The notes under the pieces are model-generated. The model was not told the DNA's origin, did no database searches, and saw nothing but the letters and a program-made list of their open reading frames with translations. The translations under genes were made by a program, and so were the position numbers. From contig QANZ01001212.1 in NCBI GenBank assembly GCA_003254925.1, positions 142,608 to 206,607 on the forward strand: a stretch of DNA of 64,000 nt. Direction: 5' to 3'. The stretch comes from Chamaecrista fasciculata (taxonomy: Eukaryota > Streptophyta > Magnoliopsida > Fabales > Fabaceae). Below, in pieces: positions 25,210 to 37,400 of this stretch (within the stretch, counting starts at the first letter, position 1; every line of letters starts with the position of its first letter).

Positions 25210-28066
25210 ATGGCGAGTGCAGGCTATGGAGATCCTAATCAAAAGATAGACTATGTGTTCAAGGTGGTGCTAATAGGCGATTCTGCGGTGGGGAAGTCGC
25301 AGATTCTAGCTCGATTTGCGAGAAATGAGTTCAGCTTGGACTCCAAGGCCACGATCGGTGTCGAATTCCAGACTCGGACTTTGGTAATCCAGCACAAGAG
25401 CATCAAGGCTCAGATCTGGGACACAGCTGGCCAAGAACGGTAAGCTTCAAATCTCTATCACAGTATAGTTATACTCTGTCTCTTTTTTATGGATATACTT
25501 GCTCGCGTAAATGATTTGTAGTATTTGGCTCTTTAATGTAGTCAGGTATAAGAAATGTGGTTCAAATTTTGAAATCGTTTCTCTGGTTGTTCACTCTCCT
25601 TAGAAAGTATTAGCGTCTGTGTATTTTGAATCAGTATTCACTGACGAGTGTGAATTACCTTCTTCGTGCACTCTAAGTATTCTGATCGCTGTGGAGCATT
25701 GTATTGTTTAATCAGCGGCGCAGCCTATAATTTCTACTTAATTTTGTGACATCTATACTTAAGTATGATTAGTGTAGTAAATCATTGCAGTATGTTCTAA
25801 ATTTCTAATAGTATCTTTGCGTATGATCCGTAGAAATAAAATTATATGTAAAGTATAGAACTAATTTATTTTTGTTACCATTAACCGAATGTTATGTTTT
25901 AAAATATTTAGTATTTAGCTGTTTTTTTTTTTGGCTAGAATATTTAGTTTATTATCCTTGCTATTAAATACATCTTTCTCAATGTATGCATCTCTCTTTC
26001 AACTGCGTGGTTCTATCTCAAGCTGTCTCATACTCAGGCTTGTTCACATGTATTTTGAGTTTATAAGAATTTTAGTGCGTGTACTCAATGTCTCCAATAC
26101 GAACATTTATCAATTACTTCAATATCATATGCATGTAATTGGCGTTGAACAAGGTGACATGCAATGGCAAAATTCATAATGCCTTTATTGTGGTTTTTGT
26201 AACATATCAGACGAGACAAGATTGTTTTAACCAAAGAAAAAAAAAAGATGAGATAAGATTGTCATATCGGTGCCACAACAGCTATTATTTAATATTTATT
26301 TAACTGACGACATTTAGCTAGGTACTTTGCCTGCCTCTTTTACTTTAGGAAGTCGTTCTTGATAAGGCAGAATTATCATTCCCTCCTGAACGGATTGTAA
26401 TACTGATTGTAGGAAACAAAGAATGTGTAAATGCTTATAATGTCTCCTCATATATCTTTGTTGGAGCTACGATCTCTATTCGTGCGAATTTCATAAAACA
26501 AATATAAAGCTCAAATGTAATGCTATGTCGTTTATGAGGAACACACAATAGAATAGGAATGGTCGTTCCATTTTAAGACTTGCAATATATGAGTATACAA
26601 CATCGTGGTTCAATTAGTCATATTTGCATTGGTGAAGTTAGGGTACCTTAACCTTGCATACAATATTATGAAATTCTGTGGTGTATTACTGTCATATTAT
26701 GCTATTCCTGATACCTAATTTTGGTATGGTGATTGGTAATGTCTTGCGTCTGTACCAATCGGTTATATGTTTACCAATTTTTCAGCAAATGGAACAGCTT
26801 CATGGGATTCGAATAGTGATTGTTATCAATTTGTTGACTTACCTATTTTTCTCTACTGTCAAGCTGTTTTACCTATTTCTATCTAATGTCAAGCTGTTTG
26901 ACCATGAATTTAAAAAGAAAAGAAAAAAAAATGAAGTATAGAGTGTGTATCATATAATTTTCAATATTTCTTTTCGCAGAGTTTGTTAAAAGATGGATGT
27001 GCAAGCAAAGGTTAGCTTGTTTGCTGTATCCAGCATCCTGGTTAACAAGAGTGAGTGAAAAACAAGGACGGATGTCAAATGTTGAAATTCTCTTTTCTTT
27101 TTCTTTTTTTCGTACAATACTATCTACTATCTAGATATTGTCATTCTCCATTGGATTGAGTCTATGGATTAATTTATTTTTCTATGTAGTAGCAAATTGG
27201 AAGTCTTTTGAATGTGACAGATGTCTTTCAGGATTCATTACAAATGGAAGTACCAGTGTCACAGATCATACATGGCCGTAGTTGCAAAGGAAAACCTTTA
27301 TTGACTGATTTTTAATAAGTACTTCAAACTTTGGTTATGTTGGTTAAGTATCATTTGGCTTGATGCCTTATGTGTCTGGTGGCATCAGCTTGAATTGACG
27401 AATGCTATATGATTTACATTTCATATGCTTGTTCTGGTTTAATTATATCTGCTAACATAGTATAGATGATTTACCCTTCTATGCATATTGAATCACGAGT
27501 ATGCACTTATTCACATTTGCAATAAAGATGATTTCCGACTTCACATGGTGTGGATGTTTAGCTTATGAGCACGCTTGAAATGCTGAATTTCTGTTTGACC
27601 TGGTTATGGTTTATTGTACAGATACAGAGCAGTCACAAGTGCATACTACAGGGGTGCAGTTGGGGCAATGTTGGTTTACGATATCACTAAACGTCAGACC
27701 TTTGATCACATACCTCGATGGCTGGAAGAATTACGTAACCACGCGGACAAGAATATTGTCATCATCCTTGTAGGAAACAAAAGTGATCTCGAGGACCAGC
27801 GTGCAGTGCCCACTGAGGATGCAAAAGAATTTGCTGAGAAAGAAGGCTTATTTTTCTTAGAGACCTCAGCACTGGAATCGACTAACGTTGAAAACGCCTT
27901 CATGACTGTGTTGACAGAAATTTTCAATATTGTCAATAGAAACACCCTAACTGCTGGTGAAAATCAAGGAAATGGTAACTCTGCAGCTCTATCTGGCATG
28001 AAGATTATTGTTCCCGGTCCAGCTCAGGAAATCCCCAAGTCAAAGACGTGTTGTCAGTCATCCTGA
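25210..28066 (+). CDS. RABA4: RABA4-type Rab11-family small GTPase
   Basis: Rab GTPase of the plant RABA4 (Rab11) group, which directs vesicle traffic from the trans-Golgi/recycling compartment to the growing cell surface. Two exons, 25210-25439 and 27622-28066, joined inside codon R77, 224 aa. G1 is GDSAVGKS (23-30), the switch I threonine is T48 in [10 protein letters not shown]3 is WDTAGQER (70-77), G4 is NKSD (129-132) and G5 is ETSA (157-160). The effector-side sequence [17 protein letters not shown] is the RABA signature. The C-terminus ends CCQSS, a double-cysteine geranylgeranylation site. ATG 25210 is preferred because it is the only in-frame ATG before [18 protein letters not shown] and the residues upstream do not match the family. 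The single intron, 2.2 kb, splits the DTAGQER motif. Confidence 0.96.
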
Positions 28067-29255
28067 AACTTGGTTTCAAATTACCAAATTCCATGGTCTT
28101 GTGTTTACGAAATTTTGAAGGTTTGGTGCATTTTCGTTGTACATTTAAATGACTTGAAAAAAATTTATTCTGCTTTACCCGCTGAATAAAGAACTATAGA
28201 TGAAAGTAAATACGGATTGCATGGCATAATCTCCATTGTTTTCACCTATAATGGTTGGAAATGTGTTGAAGCCTGAAGGTATGTGTTCTGGTTGCAAAAC
28301 TTTAGTACATTAGCGCACTTCATTTGAGCATTAAGTATTTGTTATCAGGTAAATAATTTTTCCATCTTCTAGGACTACGCCGAAACGGTTCTCATGCCCA
28401 TTTGGATGCAAGTCTTCATTTCATCCTCAAGGGTAACTACCAACTAGTCTGGTTTATATACGTATATAAAGTTATATGGATTATGATGTTCATGAGTTTT
28501 ACTAACATTAAGAAGTTGCACATCAATCGTGCGCAGCGGCAATGTGCAGACATTCCTGTTAGAACTTGCTCTTGAAATCTAAACGCCATGCAGGTTTGGA
28601 AGCCATTGTCATGTTGGCAAAGACATTGTGGCTACGGTATGATTAGGGCATTATAATTCCCATTTTTAAAGAAACATTTTTTTATATATACTTGAACTTG
28701 GTTGGAATCAAGTGAGTAGAAAAATTAATTTTCATTTATTCAGATATAATTTTTTTAAATAATAGTTTTTTATCAAACTAAATTATTTTAGAATCAAATT
28801 ATAGTTTAGACTACTTTTTTTTAAAAAAAGTATTTATATAAATGTCTAATAATAATAATAATAAATAGTAGTGTATAATGCACATTTGGATCTCAGTGGT
28901 TTTTTTTTAAAACAAAAATGATACATTTGGGTGTAAGTGGAATACTATCTTCTCTATATTTGAACTGTCATGCGAGTATATCATTTCTAAATTTAAAAAT
29001 CTATTAATCGGACGAATTCAAATTTAATAAATGAATTATGCGTATATAAAAATTATCATCATCCTTGCATGTTGACTGTTGAGCAGTTCTTACTCTTGGG
29101 CCTATTTGGGAGAGATTTATCAAATCAGCTGTTTTATGACATACTTGTTATTTCAGATAAATGATATAAGTGATGGGCCTACTTAGGGCCTATTTCCTAA
29201 GTGATGGGCCAATTTTTCAGACAGTTCTCTTGAAACTCAGGAAATCATTTAAATA
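28067..29255. other. RABA4 3' flank and spacer, no gene seen
   Basis: The first few hundred bases are probably 3' UTR. The rest is AT-rich spacer with an AAT microsatellite around 28849-28863. Confidence 0.45.
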
Positions 29256-29791
29256 ATAGAAGTAGGCTTAAGTGCAATTTTGGTACCTTAACTTTCGCAA
29301 AGGTTTCAATTTGGTCCCCTAACTTTTTTTGTTGCAATTTTGGTCCCTTAACTTTTTTTATTGCAATTTTGGTCCCCTAACTTTTGAAAGCGTCTTACTG
29401 TTGGTCCCAAGTGCACTTTTTCCATCCATTATCTGCCGTTAGTGCCGATCTGACAAGCTGAGTTGGCTGATGACGTGACAAATATGAGTGAAGTGGAATA
29501 AAAAAGGACCATTATGCAGAGACGCTTTCATGACTTGGAAGTGCACTTGGGACCAATAGTGAGACGTTTTCAAGAGTTAGGGGACCAAAATTGCAACAAA
29601 AAAGTTAGGGGACCAAATTGAGACCTTTGCGAAAGTTAAGGGACCAAAATTGCAACAAAAAAAGTTAAGGGACCAAATTGAGACCTTTGCAAAAGTTAGG
29701 GGACCAAAATTGCAACAAAAAAAGTTAGGGGACCAAATTGAGACCTTTGCGAAAGTTAGAGGACCATAATTGCATTTAAGCCATAGAAGTA
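29256..29791. mobile_element. MULE-type foldback element with perfect 9-bp target duplication
   Basis: The element 29265-29782 (518 bp) starts GGCTTAAGTGCAATTTTGG and ends as its inverted copy ...GCATTTAAGCC. Both arms carry repeated GGTCCC(C/T)TAACTTT blocks (about 60-bp subrepeats). Flanks ATAGAAGTA at 29256-29264 and 29783-29791 are identical, a 9-bp duplication as made by Mutator-type transposases. It has no coding sequence, so it is non-autonomous. It is the same family as the element at 62798-63566. Confidence 0.9.
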
Positions 29792-30029
29792 AAAGTAGAA
29801 ATTAGTTTTTTTTTTTAATTTCATTCATTATGCAAATTATAATATTACGTACTTTTTTTTAACCTACGCTCATTGTTACATATTCTTTCAATGATTTCAC
29901 TCTTAAAAAAAATACTTATATAATATTTATGAAACGCATCTAATTTTCACCACACAAATAAATAAATACATTGTATTAATCATCTATTCTTACATATATA
30001 TAGTTCAGTCTAATATAAAAATTTTTAGT

Positions 30030-31107
30030 ATAAATTACACTTTGGTACCCTGTAATTTGGCCACATTCCACTTTGGTACCACGTGGTTTAAAAAGTGACA
30101 TTTTAGTACTATGATATTCTCTGTTAACACTTTGATATCTTGAACTTTAATTTCGTTAAAAAACTAACGGAAATTGACAATTTTGGGGTTATTTCATAAT
30201 TTTAACCATCTTTGGGGGATAATAAAGTAATTTTAATGCAGAAAATAGAGGCTAAAATTACTAAAACACTAAAAAATATTTGAATATCTTCAAAATAGTG
30301 TTTAAAAATACAATTCTAGAAATATAATTTCTTGAAAAAATGTATTTTGTTGGATTTATTGCGATGAGTTGGTTATAATCTCTATCAATTATTATTTTAC
30401 TCAAAAGTGTTATATTACAATATTAAAGTAAAAGTCATGTGAAGATATTTAACTCCGTTTACTCTCAAATTTATACCACAAACTTATAAAAATATGTAGA
30501 TCTTAAATATAACAATTAAAATTTTAAACTACTAAATTTGATAATTTCTAAAAATTCTAAACTAAATTTAGCTTATTTAAATATACTAAATTTATTATAT
30601 TTGTTTTAATGTAAGAGTTTTTAGTTTAGAATTTTTTAAAATTAATAAATCCGATAGTTTAAAATTTTAATTGTTATATTTGAGATTGACATATTTTTAT
30701 AAGTTTATAGTAAAAATTTGAGATCAAATAGAGTTAAAAATTTCCACATAACACTTTCGAGAAATTGCATATCTAAAACCTACTCATCGCAACAAATCTA
30801 ACGGATTACATTTTGTCAAAACATTATTTTTCTAGAATTTTGGGTTTTTAAGGATTGTTTTGGAGATATTTAAATATTTTTTTGTTTTAGTAATTTTAGC
30901 CTCTTTTTCCTACATTAAAAATGTCTTTTATCCCCCAAAGTTGGTTAAAATTATAAAATAACCCTAAAAATGTTAATTTTGTTAGTTTTTTAACAGAATT
31001 AAAGCTTAAGGTATCAAAATGTTAACGGAAAATACCACGGGTACCAAAATGTCACTTTTTAAACCTCAGGGTACCAAAATGGAATATGACATTTTAGGTA
31101 ATATAAA
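30030..31107. mobile_element. Long inverted-repeat element, about 1.1 kb
   Basis: The left arm (from about 30030, ACACTTTGGTACCCTG...) and right arm (to about 31107, ...CAGGGTACCAAAATGG) are imperfect inverted copies along most of their length, for example AAAAAGTGACATTTT near 30090 against the complement near 31055. Mid-sections around 30300-30800 also pair. No open frame of note. The boundary duplication is not clear, so the end positions are approximate. Confidence 0.6.
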
Positions 31108-31424
31108 AAATACTGACTAACATATATCTCTAATAAGTAATAACTAATTAGCTTAATTGAAAATCTGAAATCAATTAATTGATTGTCAGTATTAAGAAAA
31201 ATCATGAAGGAAGGACAAATTAAATATGATTCATCCTTTTAAAAATATATTTTTGTTCAAACGAATATCGCCATATAATTTATCATCCCTATAAATTGGT
31301 TACAACTAGGTACCATATGATTCGCCCTTTCAAAAATAGTTTCTTCTCATGTGATAATTATATTGAAGTACCAAATAGAAAATACATAAATACTGCATCA
31401 AATAATCATTTAATCTTTTACCTC

Positions 31425-34400
31425 TCAACTCCCATTAGCTTCCACATTGTTAGTCTTGCAGTTCAAGTCCTCTACTTCATCCCCTACATTATTGGACTCT
31501 TTGTCTACAAGCACAGAAGATTCATGCTCTGTGTCTAGACGTATTAGAAGCCTTTCAAGCAGTTCTTGGCAATCCATTGCGGTAACCATCACCGTCAAAT
31601 TGGTCCTGCCCCTCCAGCATCCAATGGCTATGGTTGACTCATCCACTTGGAAGGATTCCGATTCAGCTGTGTTACCTGAAGCAAAAGAAAAAGGCCACAT
31701 CAGTAGGCATCTCCATTATTCATATAAATTATCAAACATCATGTGGATGATACAGGATGGGATCCTCTAGAGTTCCTTCACAATGCATTTTTTGTGAAGA
31801 TGGAGAGAGAAAGGAAGAAGAGAGAGAAAATGTGGGTCTTACGTATTGTTATTTTATGAGACTCACATTTTCTCTCTTCTTCTTCCTTTCTCTCTCCAAT
31901 GTCACAAGAAATGCATGGTGAAGAAACTCTAGAGGATCCATTTTCGGATGATATATACCTATGCCCAGAACTACCACACAACATCCTGGCCTAAGGTTTG
32001 CCGCCTCTTCACCGAACTTGGGATCAGAAAACTCTGCAAATCTTACAGCTTTTTTCTGCAGAAGATGCTTAAAGTCTGCAGGAGATGCACGTATAATCTG
32101 TTTGGTGATATATGGGAGAATAACAGGCAATCCTTCAGAGGATATCCGGAAGGAACACGGTGCAGAGCTACCTTCCCGTGATGATTGTCGTTCCTACATG
32201 ATGTGGACGGAGCACTATTACTAGATTATTCACTAGAAATTATCAAAAGATCTTGTCTCAAAGCTAGGGGCTATCCAGAAAATATTTCTCTCAGTAAAAG
32301 TAATTGTAGTTTTAAAGACATTTGGAATCAAGATTTGCATGTTGTGAAGTATGATCATAACCAATAATCATTTATTAAAATTAAATCATATAGTAGTTGT
32401 CTATGCTTTATATCCAATAGGCTTAAACAGATAAAGATTCGAGTAGACAAAACCAGAAACAGAGAAGTTTCAGTACTCAAACAAAATGAATTTACTATAT
32501 GTATGCTCTGTCTCTATCCGGAAAGATTTATCTATCAATAACCTAATTGTTGACATGTGCAAGGATAGAATGCGTTGGCGTTAGTTGATCCATATAGCCA
32601 ACCCTACCTAGTGGGAAAAGGCTTTGGTTGTTGTAGTTGTTGTATATGTATGCTCTGTCTAAATGTCACAAGATGCCATAAGCAATTGCATGCCCCTATT
32701 CTTCCATATCGCAAAGTCATAGGTACCTAAATTATTAATGTAACAGCTTTAAAAATCCTCTATTATAAGGAAAATTTGCTTCCCAATCAAAATTTATTTG
32801 ACTAAGTTTGTCTCCCGTGTCCATATGCATCTCCTGTGCCTACAGGTGTTTTTGCCTGCCTCTGCTAAGGATAAGGAAACCTATACTCCATTCAGTTCAT
32901 TGCTTTTAAAAAAACTTAAGGATCATGGGTAATAAATAGATTAACTACATTCAATACTAATAACAACAAGACCACTTGATGAAGAATGAAGTTTACTTAC
33001 AAACATCTTCAGACCAACGGATGCAATTTTAAGCTGCTGCCCAACTGAGAAATTTAGTTCAAGAACATCCTTCACTGATTTGGAGACATAGTAAATTCTT
33101 TTCACATGGTTTGGATCACTGTTTCTTGAAATTAGGTGACCATTGAAAGGAAACTTCTCATCAATACCATAGAATGCCTTTATGCTGTTAATTATGAGTT
33201 CATCTTTGAAGAAGATAACAGGGTCAACACCTCTCCACCGGCCTTGAATCTGCAGTTTTCTTTTTCCTTGAGTAATCTTTGCTGTGTTTTCTTCACTAAG
33301 AGGCCCTTGGGCCTCTTCTGAATTCAACTCTTCACTTGAAACAGAAGGATTAACTTCCGAATCTACAGTATTGGGTTCATTTTCATTTACATCAGCCTCA
33401 GGAACCCCTTCCAAAATTTCCTCACATGTACTTTCTAATGAATCAATCTGCGATCCTTGTCTATCCTCAATATCCTGGTTTGCTGGTTTTACATATTTCT
33501 TGGCATTTCCCTTTTTAGGTTTTTCCGGAATTGCTGCAAAAAGTAAATACTTCTATTATGGCAAGCAATATTAAACAGGAAGTTGGGAATCCACGTGAGT
33601 ACAAGGAAAACATCACTTCTTAACAGATGAGAGATAAAGCTTGTTAACCATAATTCCTTGATTATATTTGACAAAATTTAAATGAGAAAGTGATAGGAAC
33701 AAGAATAACAAATCATATGTGAAGTTACCTGGCAGAGGAGAAACTTTTTGCAGTACAGCAATGAAGAAGGCTCCAGTGTTTTGATCGTGAGGCACTATCC
33801 TCATGCAACGCTCAAGTGGGAAATCAGAAACTTCCTCAGTAACCTCATGTACTAAAGAATTCTCCGCTGCTTGAACACCATCTTCAGAGTTTTCACTAAC
33901 GCTAATGTTAATATCATTTTTCATCTCTACATTATGATTACTGTCAACAAGATCTTGAAAGCTTCTGCCAGAAGGAAACATGCTGGCAAGAGCTACACTT
34001 TTACGACCCTTGGGAACATCTTTGTAAGAGGCCAGCCAAGTGCCCTTGTCATATACCTGCATCTCATATTCATATACAAATGTGAGTGTTTGAATGCTTG
34101 CTGCTGCATTACAAATATATTGGCATCAAGAATCCAGATGCTTGTGCTGGAGACACATTTGGGTGAATATTTTAAAAAAATATGCTCAAAAAGTTTGAAC
34201 CTACATTAACTTGAGATAACCAAGAACAACTATCAAAGACTGATTTAAAAGAATTTGCAAACCAGATGAGAAAACACTTCTGGTTGTCAAGTTTAAGAAA
34301 AGTAACTAATTTGATGCATAATACACTATGAAGAGACCAGTTTCCCCTCAAGGAAATCAATAAACATACTTATCTGTGCATGCATTGGCAATCATATGTA

Positions 34401-37400
34401 TCTCTATGCATTGATTGTGTTAGATTAAAATTTGACAACTAGAGGAAAAATCAGTCACAAAAAACACATACCTTCCAACTCTTGAGACCTCGACGACGAA
34501 TAAGTTGAGGAAGTTCACAAGACACATCAACAAGTTCAACAGAACCTCCACACCTCCTCAAAATCTGCAATATGCTAGAAAACTCAGAAATATTGAATTA
34601 ACCTTATCAAGGTTCACACATCACAGTTCTAAAAACCAAAATCACCACCAGCAATTTCAAAATTAATACATCAAGGCTTAAAAACCAAGAATATATATAT
34701 AAAAACTCGGTATGTAAAAATTCAATGAAAATGTTGTATACCAAAAATATAAGCACAAGTTGGTTTTAACAGGAAAGAGCCAATGATATGAAGTATGAAC
34801 ATATTATTGTGAAAAAGCATTCAATGATCTTAGGGATGAAAATTGAAGTCAAAGTCCAAAAACCACACAGATAGCATAAACATTTTCCACCAAAGTAAGT
34901 TCAGAGCATTGAAAACTAATTACCTCTGCAACCACAGCTTCATTCTCTATAGGGTTCATTGAGCAGGTTGAATAAACCATTCTTCCCCCAACTTTCAATA
35001 AAGACAGACCTGAGAAATTCACCAAAGCATAAGTTAACAATATTACCTCAAAATCCAAGACCCATTAACATTCAGTTATGTCTTTTCTGATAAATAAAAT
35101 AAATAGTGGTTGGAGGCAGTCTGTTTGACTTCAGGAGACACAGCACATGGAACACATCGATAAATTACTAGTCCACTCCTTAACAGAAAAGAGGTTTACA
35201 AAGCAAACTGACTCTTGAAGTCTAATTCAATGGTACTGGCCAATTCAAAACAAAATATTAAAGAAGTTCAAGCCACCATAACCTTTCTGAAACTAAACTG
35301 AATGGCCCATTCCAAATAAGTTCTTAGGAATAAATTCTGTTCTAAAATTAAACTGTCGTACTGGCCAATTAACACAAAGTATCATAGATGGGGTGAACCA
35401 GTAAGCGTGAGCTTTCCTACCAGTTTTCATCAATCTTTACCTTAAATTTTTTTTTGTTAAATTGTAGCAACCACATGATAGAAGGAAACAGCAAGACAAG
35501 CCCAACAGTGGAAAGCCCTAACAATTAACAGAGAACTGTCAAAAAGTACCTCGCATAGCTATTACAACTTGTAGGCCATGAAGCCCATGTCCCATCCCTG
35601 TGTTCCTGCATAAAAGAAAACAGGTCATTTCCATTTTTTTTTAGAAAATAATGTAGTGGTTGAGGAAGGGGGGATGAACTTGACCAGGAAGAATCAAAGA
35701 ACTACCATTTCCTCCAAAGATCAGGTGCCTTACGAAGTGTACCATCTCCACTGCATGGGACATCGCACAAAACACGATCAAATAGAAGTTGGCTAAAAGG
35801 TTGATCTGGTTTTTCATGATTTCTGATTAAACGGCAGCCTGGGAAGTTCTGAGCCTCATGATTAGTAACAATTAGGTTGGCTGTGCACATTCGTTTTGTT
35901 TGGTGGATGAGTAGGTTACACCTTTGGACATCAAGATCATTTGCTATCACCTAATTAAGAAAAACGATACAAATAAATTTCTGCATATGCAGATGGTATG
36001 ATAGAGGAAGCACATGTCATAAAAAAGCAACAAGTCCAGAAATTTAAGATGTTTCCAGCTACCTATACATATTTTAGATATTTTTCAAAGAGTCCAAAGA
36101 AATAAATAGTATGACATTGTTCAATTGAAAGGACACAAACCATTCCATCAGGTAGTGATCCTGCTTTACATGATTGGTATATTATTTCAAGCAATTGGAA
36201 CGTTTTTGAACCTGGTGCAGCACACACTGAAAAAGGGGGGNNNNNNNNNNNNNNNNNNNNNNNNNNNNNNNNNNNNNNNNNNNNNNNNNNNNNNNNNGGG
36301 GGGATGCAAAATAGTCAAAACTCGGAAGTATTAAAATTTGCAATCGAAATTGGGAAAATGAAACTAGAGATGGTAAAAGTAACGAAAGTTACTTCATGCA
36401 CCATAACCTGATTAATACTTACTGTCAAGTACATAATGATTGGAATGTACATCCAAGAAAAGGGGAGGCACCTGTGTTGTATCCAACCATTTAAGTGAGA
36501 TAAGTTCAATCTTTGCAAGGTATGTACTTATAAATTAAACAATATGCACAAACAATTCAGATTTCTAAAATAAAAGAAAAGCATAATATTTAATCTTGTA
36601 GAGTAACAGAATGAATGTAAACAGGCCCACCATGCTGACGGCTTCCTGTCTTGTAATATTTCCAATTTCATTTTCTAGCTTTAAGAATTCATGGAACCTG
36701 AGAGATTAATAAAATTAGAAGTAGGAACTGACACATTAATAATAACAACTACCTTGAGTGAGTGATTCGTTTGAATTAAATTATTGGCAGCATCATGCAT
36801 GCATATACATATACACTAGTTAAAAACATACATGATAAATAATTTCCCCAACCACACTGTTAAGTTATACACAAAGACCAAAAACAGATTGAACTGAATG
36901 CAGTCAAATGTTCTTTTAGTTCAGATGCATGGCATGGGGATGCATTTAGTATTCTGAATTTCTTATAATCTTATTTTCAGACATACACACATACATATGC
37001 ATGTGTACACATATTGTTGGGGTGGTGTGTGGGGGAGAGACCGCACTGCAATCTGTACAGAATACATTATTCATGATCCAAAAGAATCAGAATATGGTCA
37101 GATTTGTCCATCTGATATAATCCTCTGACAACATATTAATCTTCTACAATCTTGACCAAGAAGCAAACCAACAGCACATTTGGTGCTAATTTGGCTATCA
37201 ATATTGGGACAGAAGAAATTGGTGTGACATGCTATAAATTCATTCATATATCAGATAAGCAACGTATAATTATCTAAACACCTATATTTTAATAAGAAAA
37301 AAAAAAGAATATAAAAAAATATGGCACTGGGAGAGACAAGGGACAAAAGCAAAAAGAAAAGGGACATAATCAACATTTCTTTCTCAAGCGGTCAAAAGTC

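Noticed and set aside
29265..29782. Possible microRNA precursor because of the long hairpin
   Set aside because: Terminal repeats and a perfect 9-bp target duplication explain the foldback as a transposon; no known miRNA sequence was seen.
31447..32224. Plus-strand open frames across TRM4 exons
   Set aside because: Antisense shadows of exons 14 and 15.
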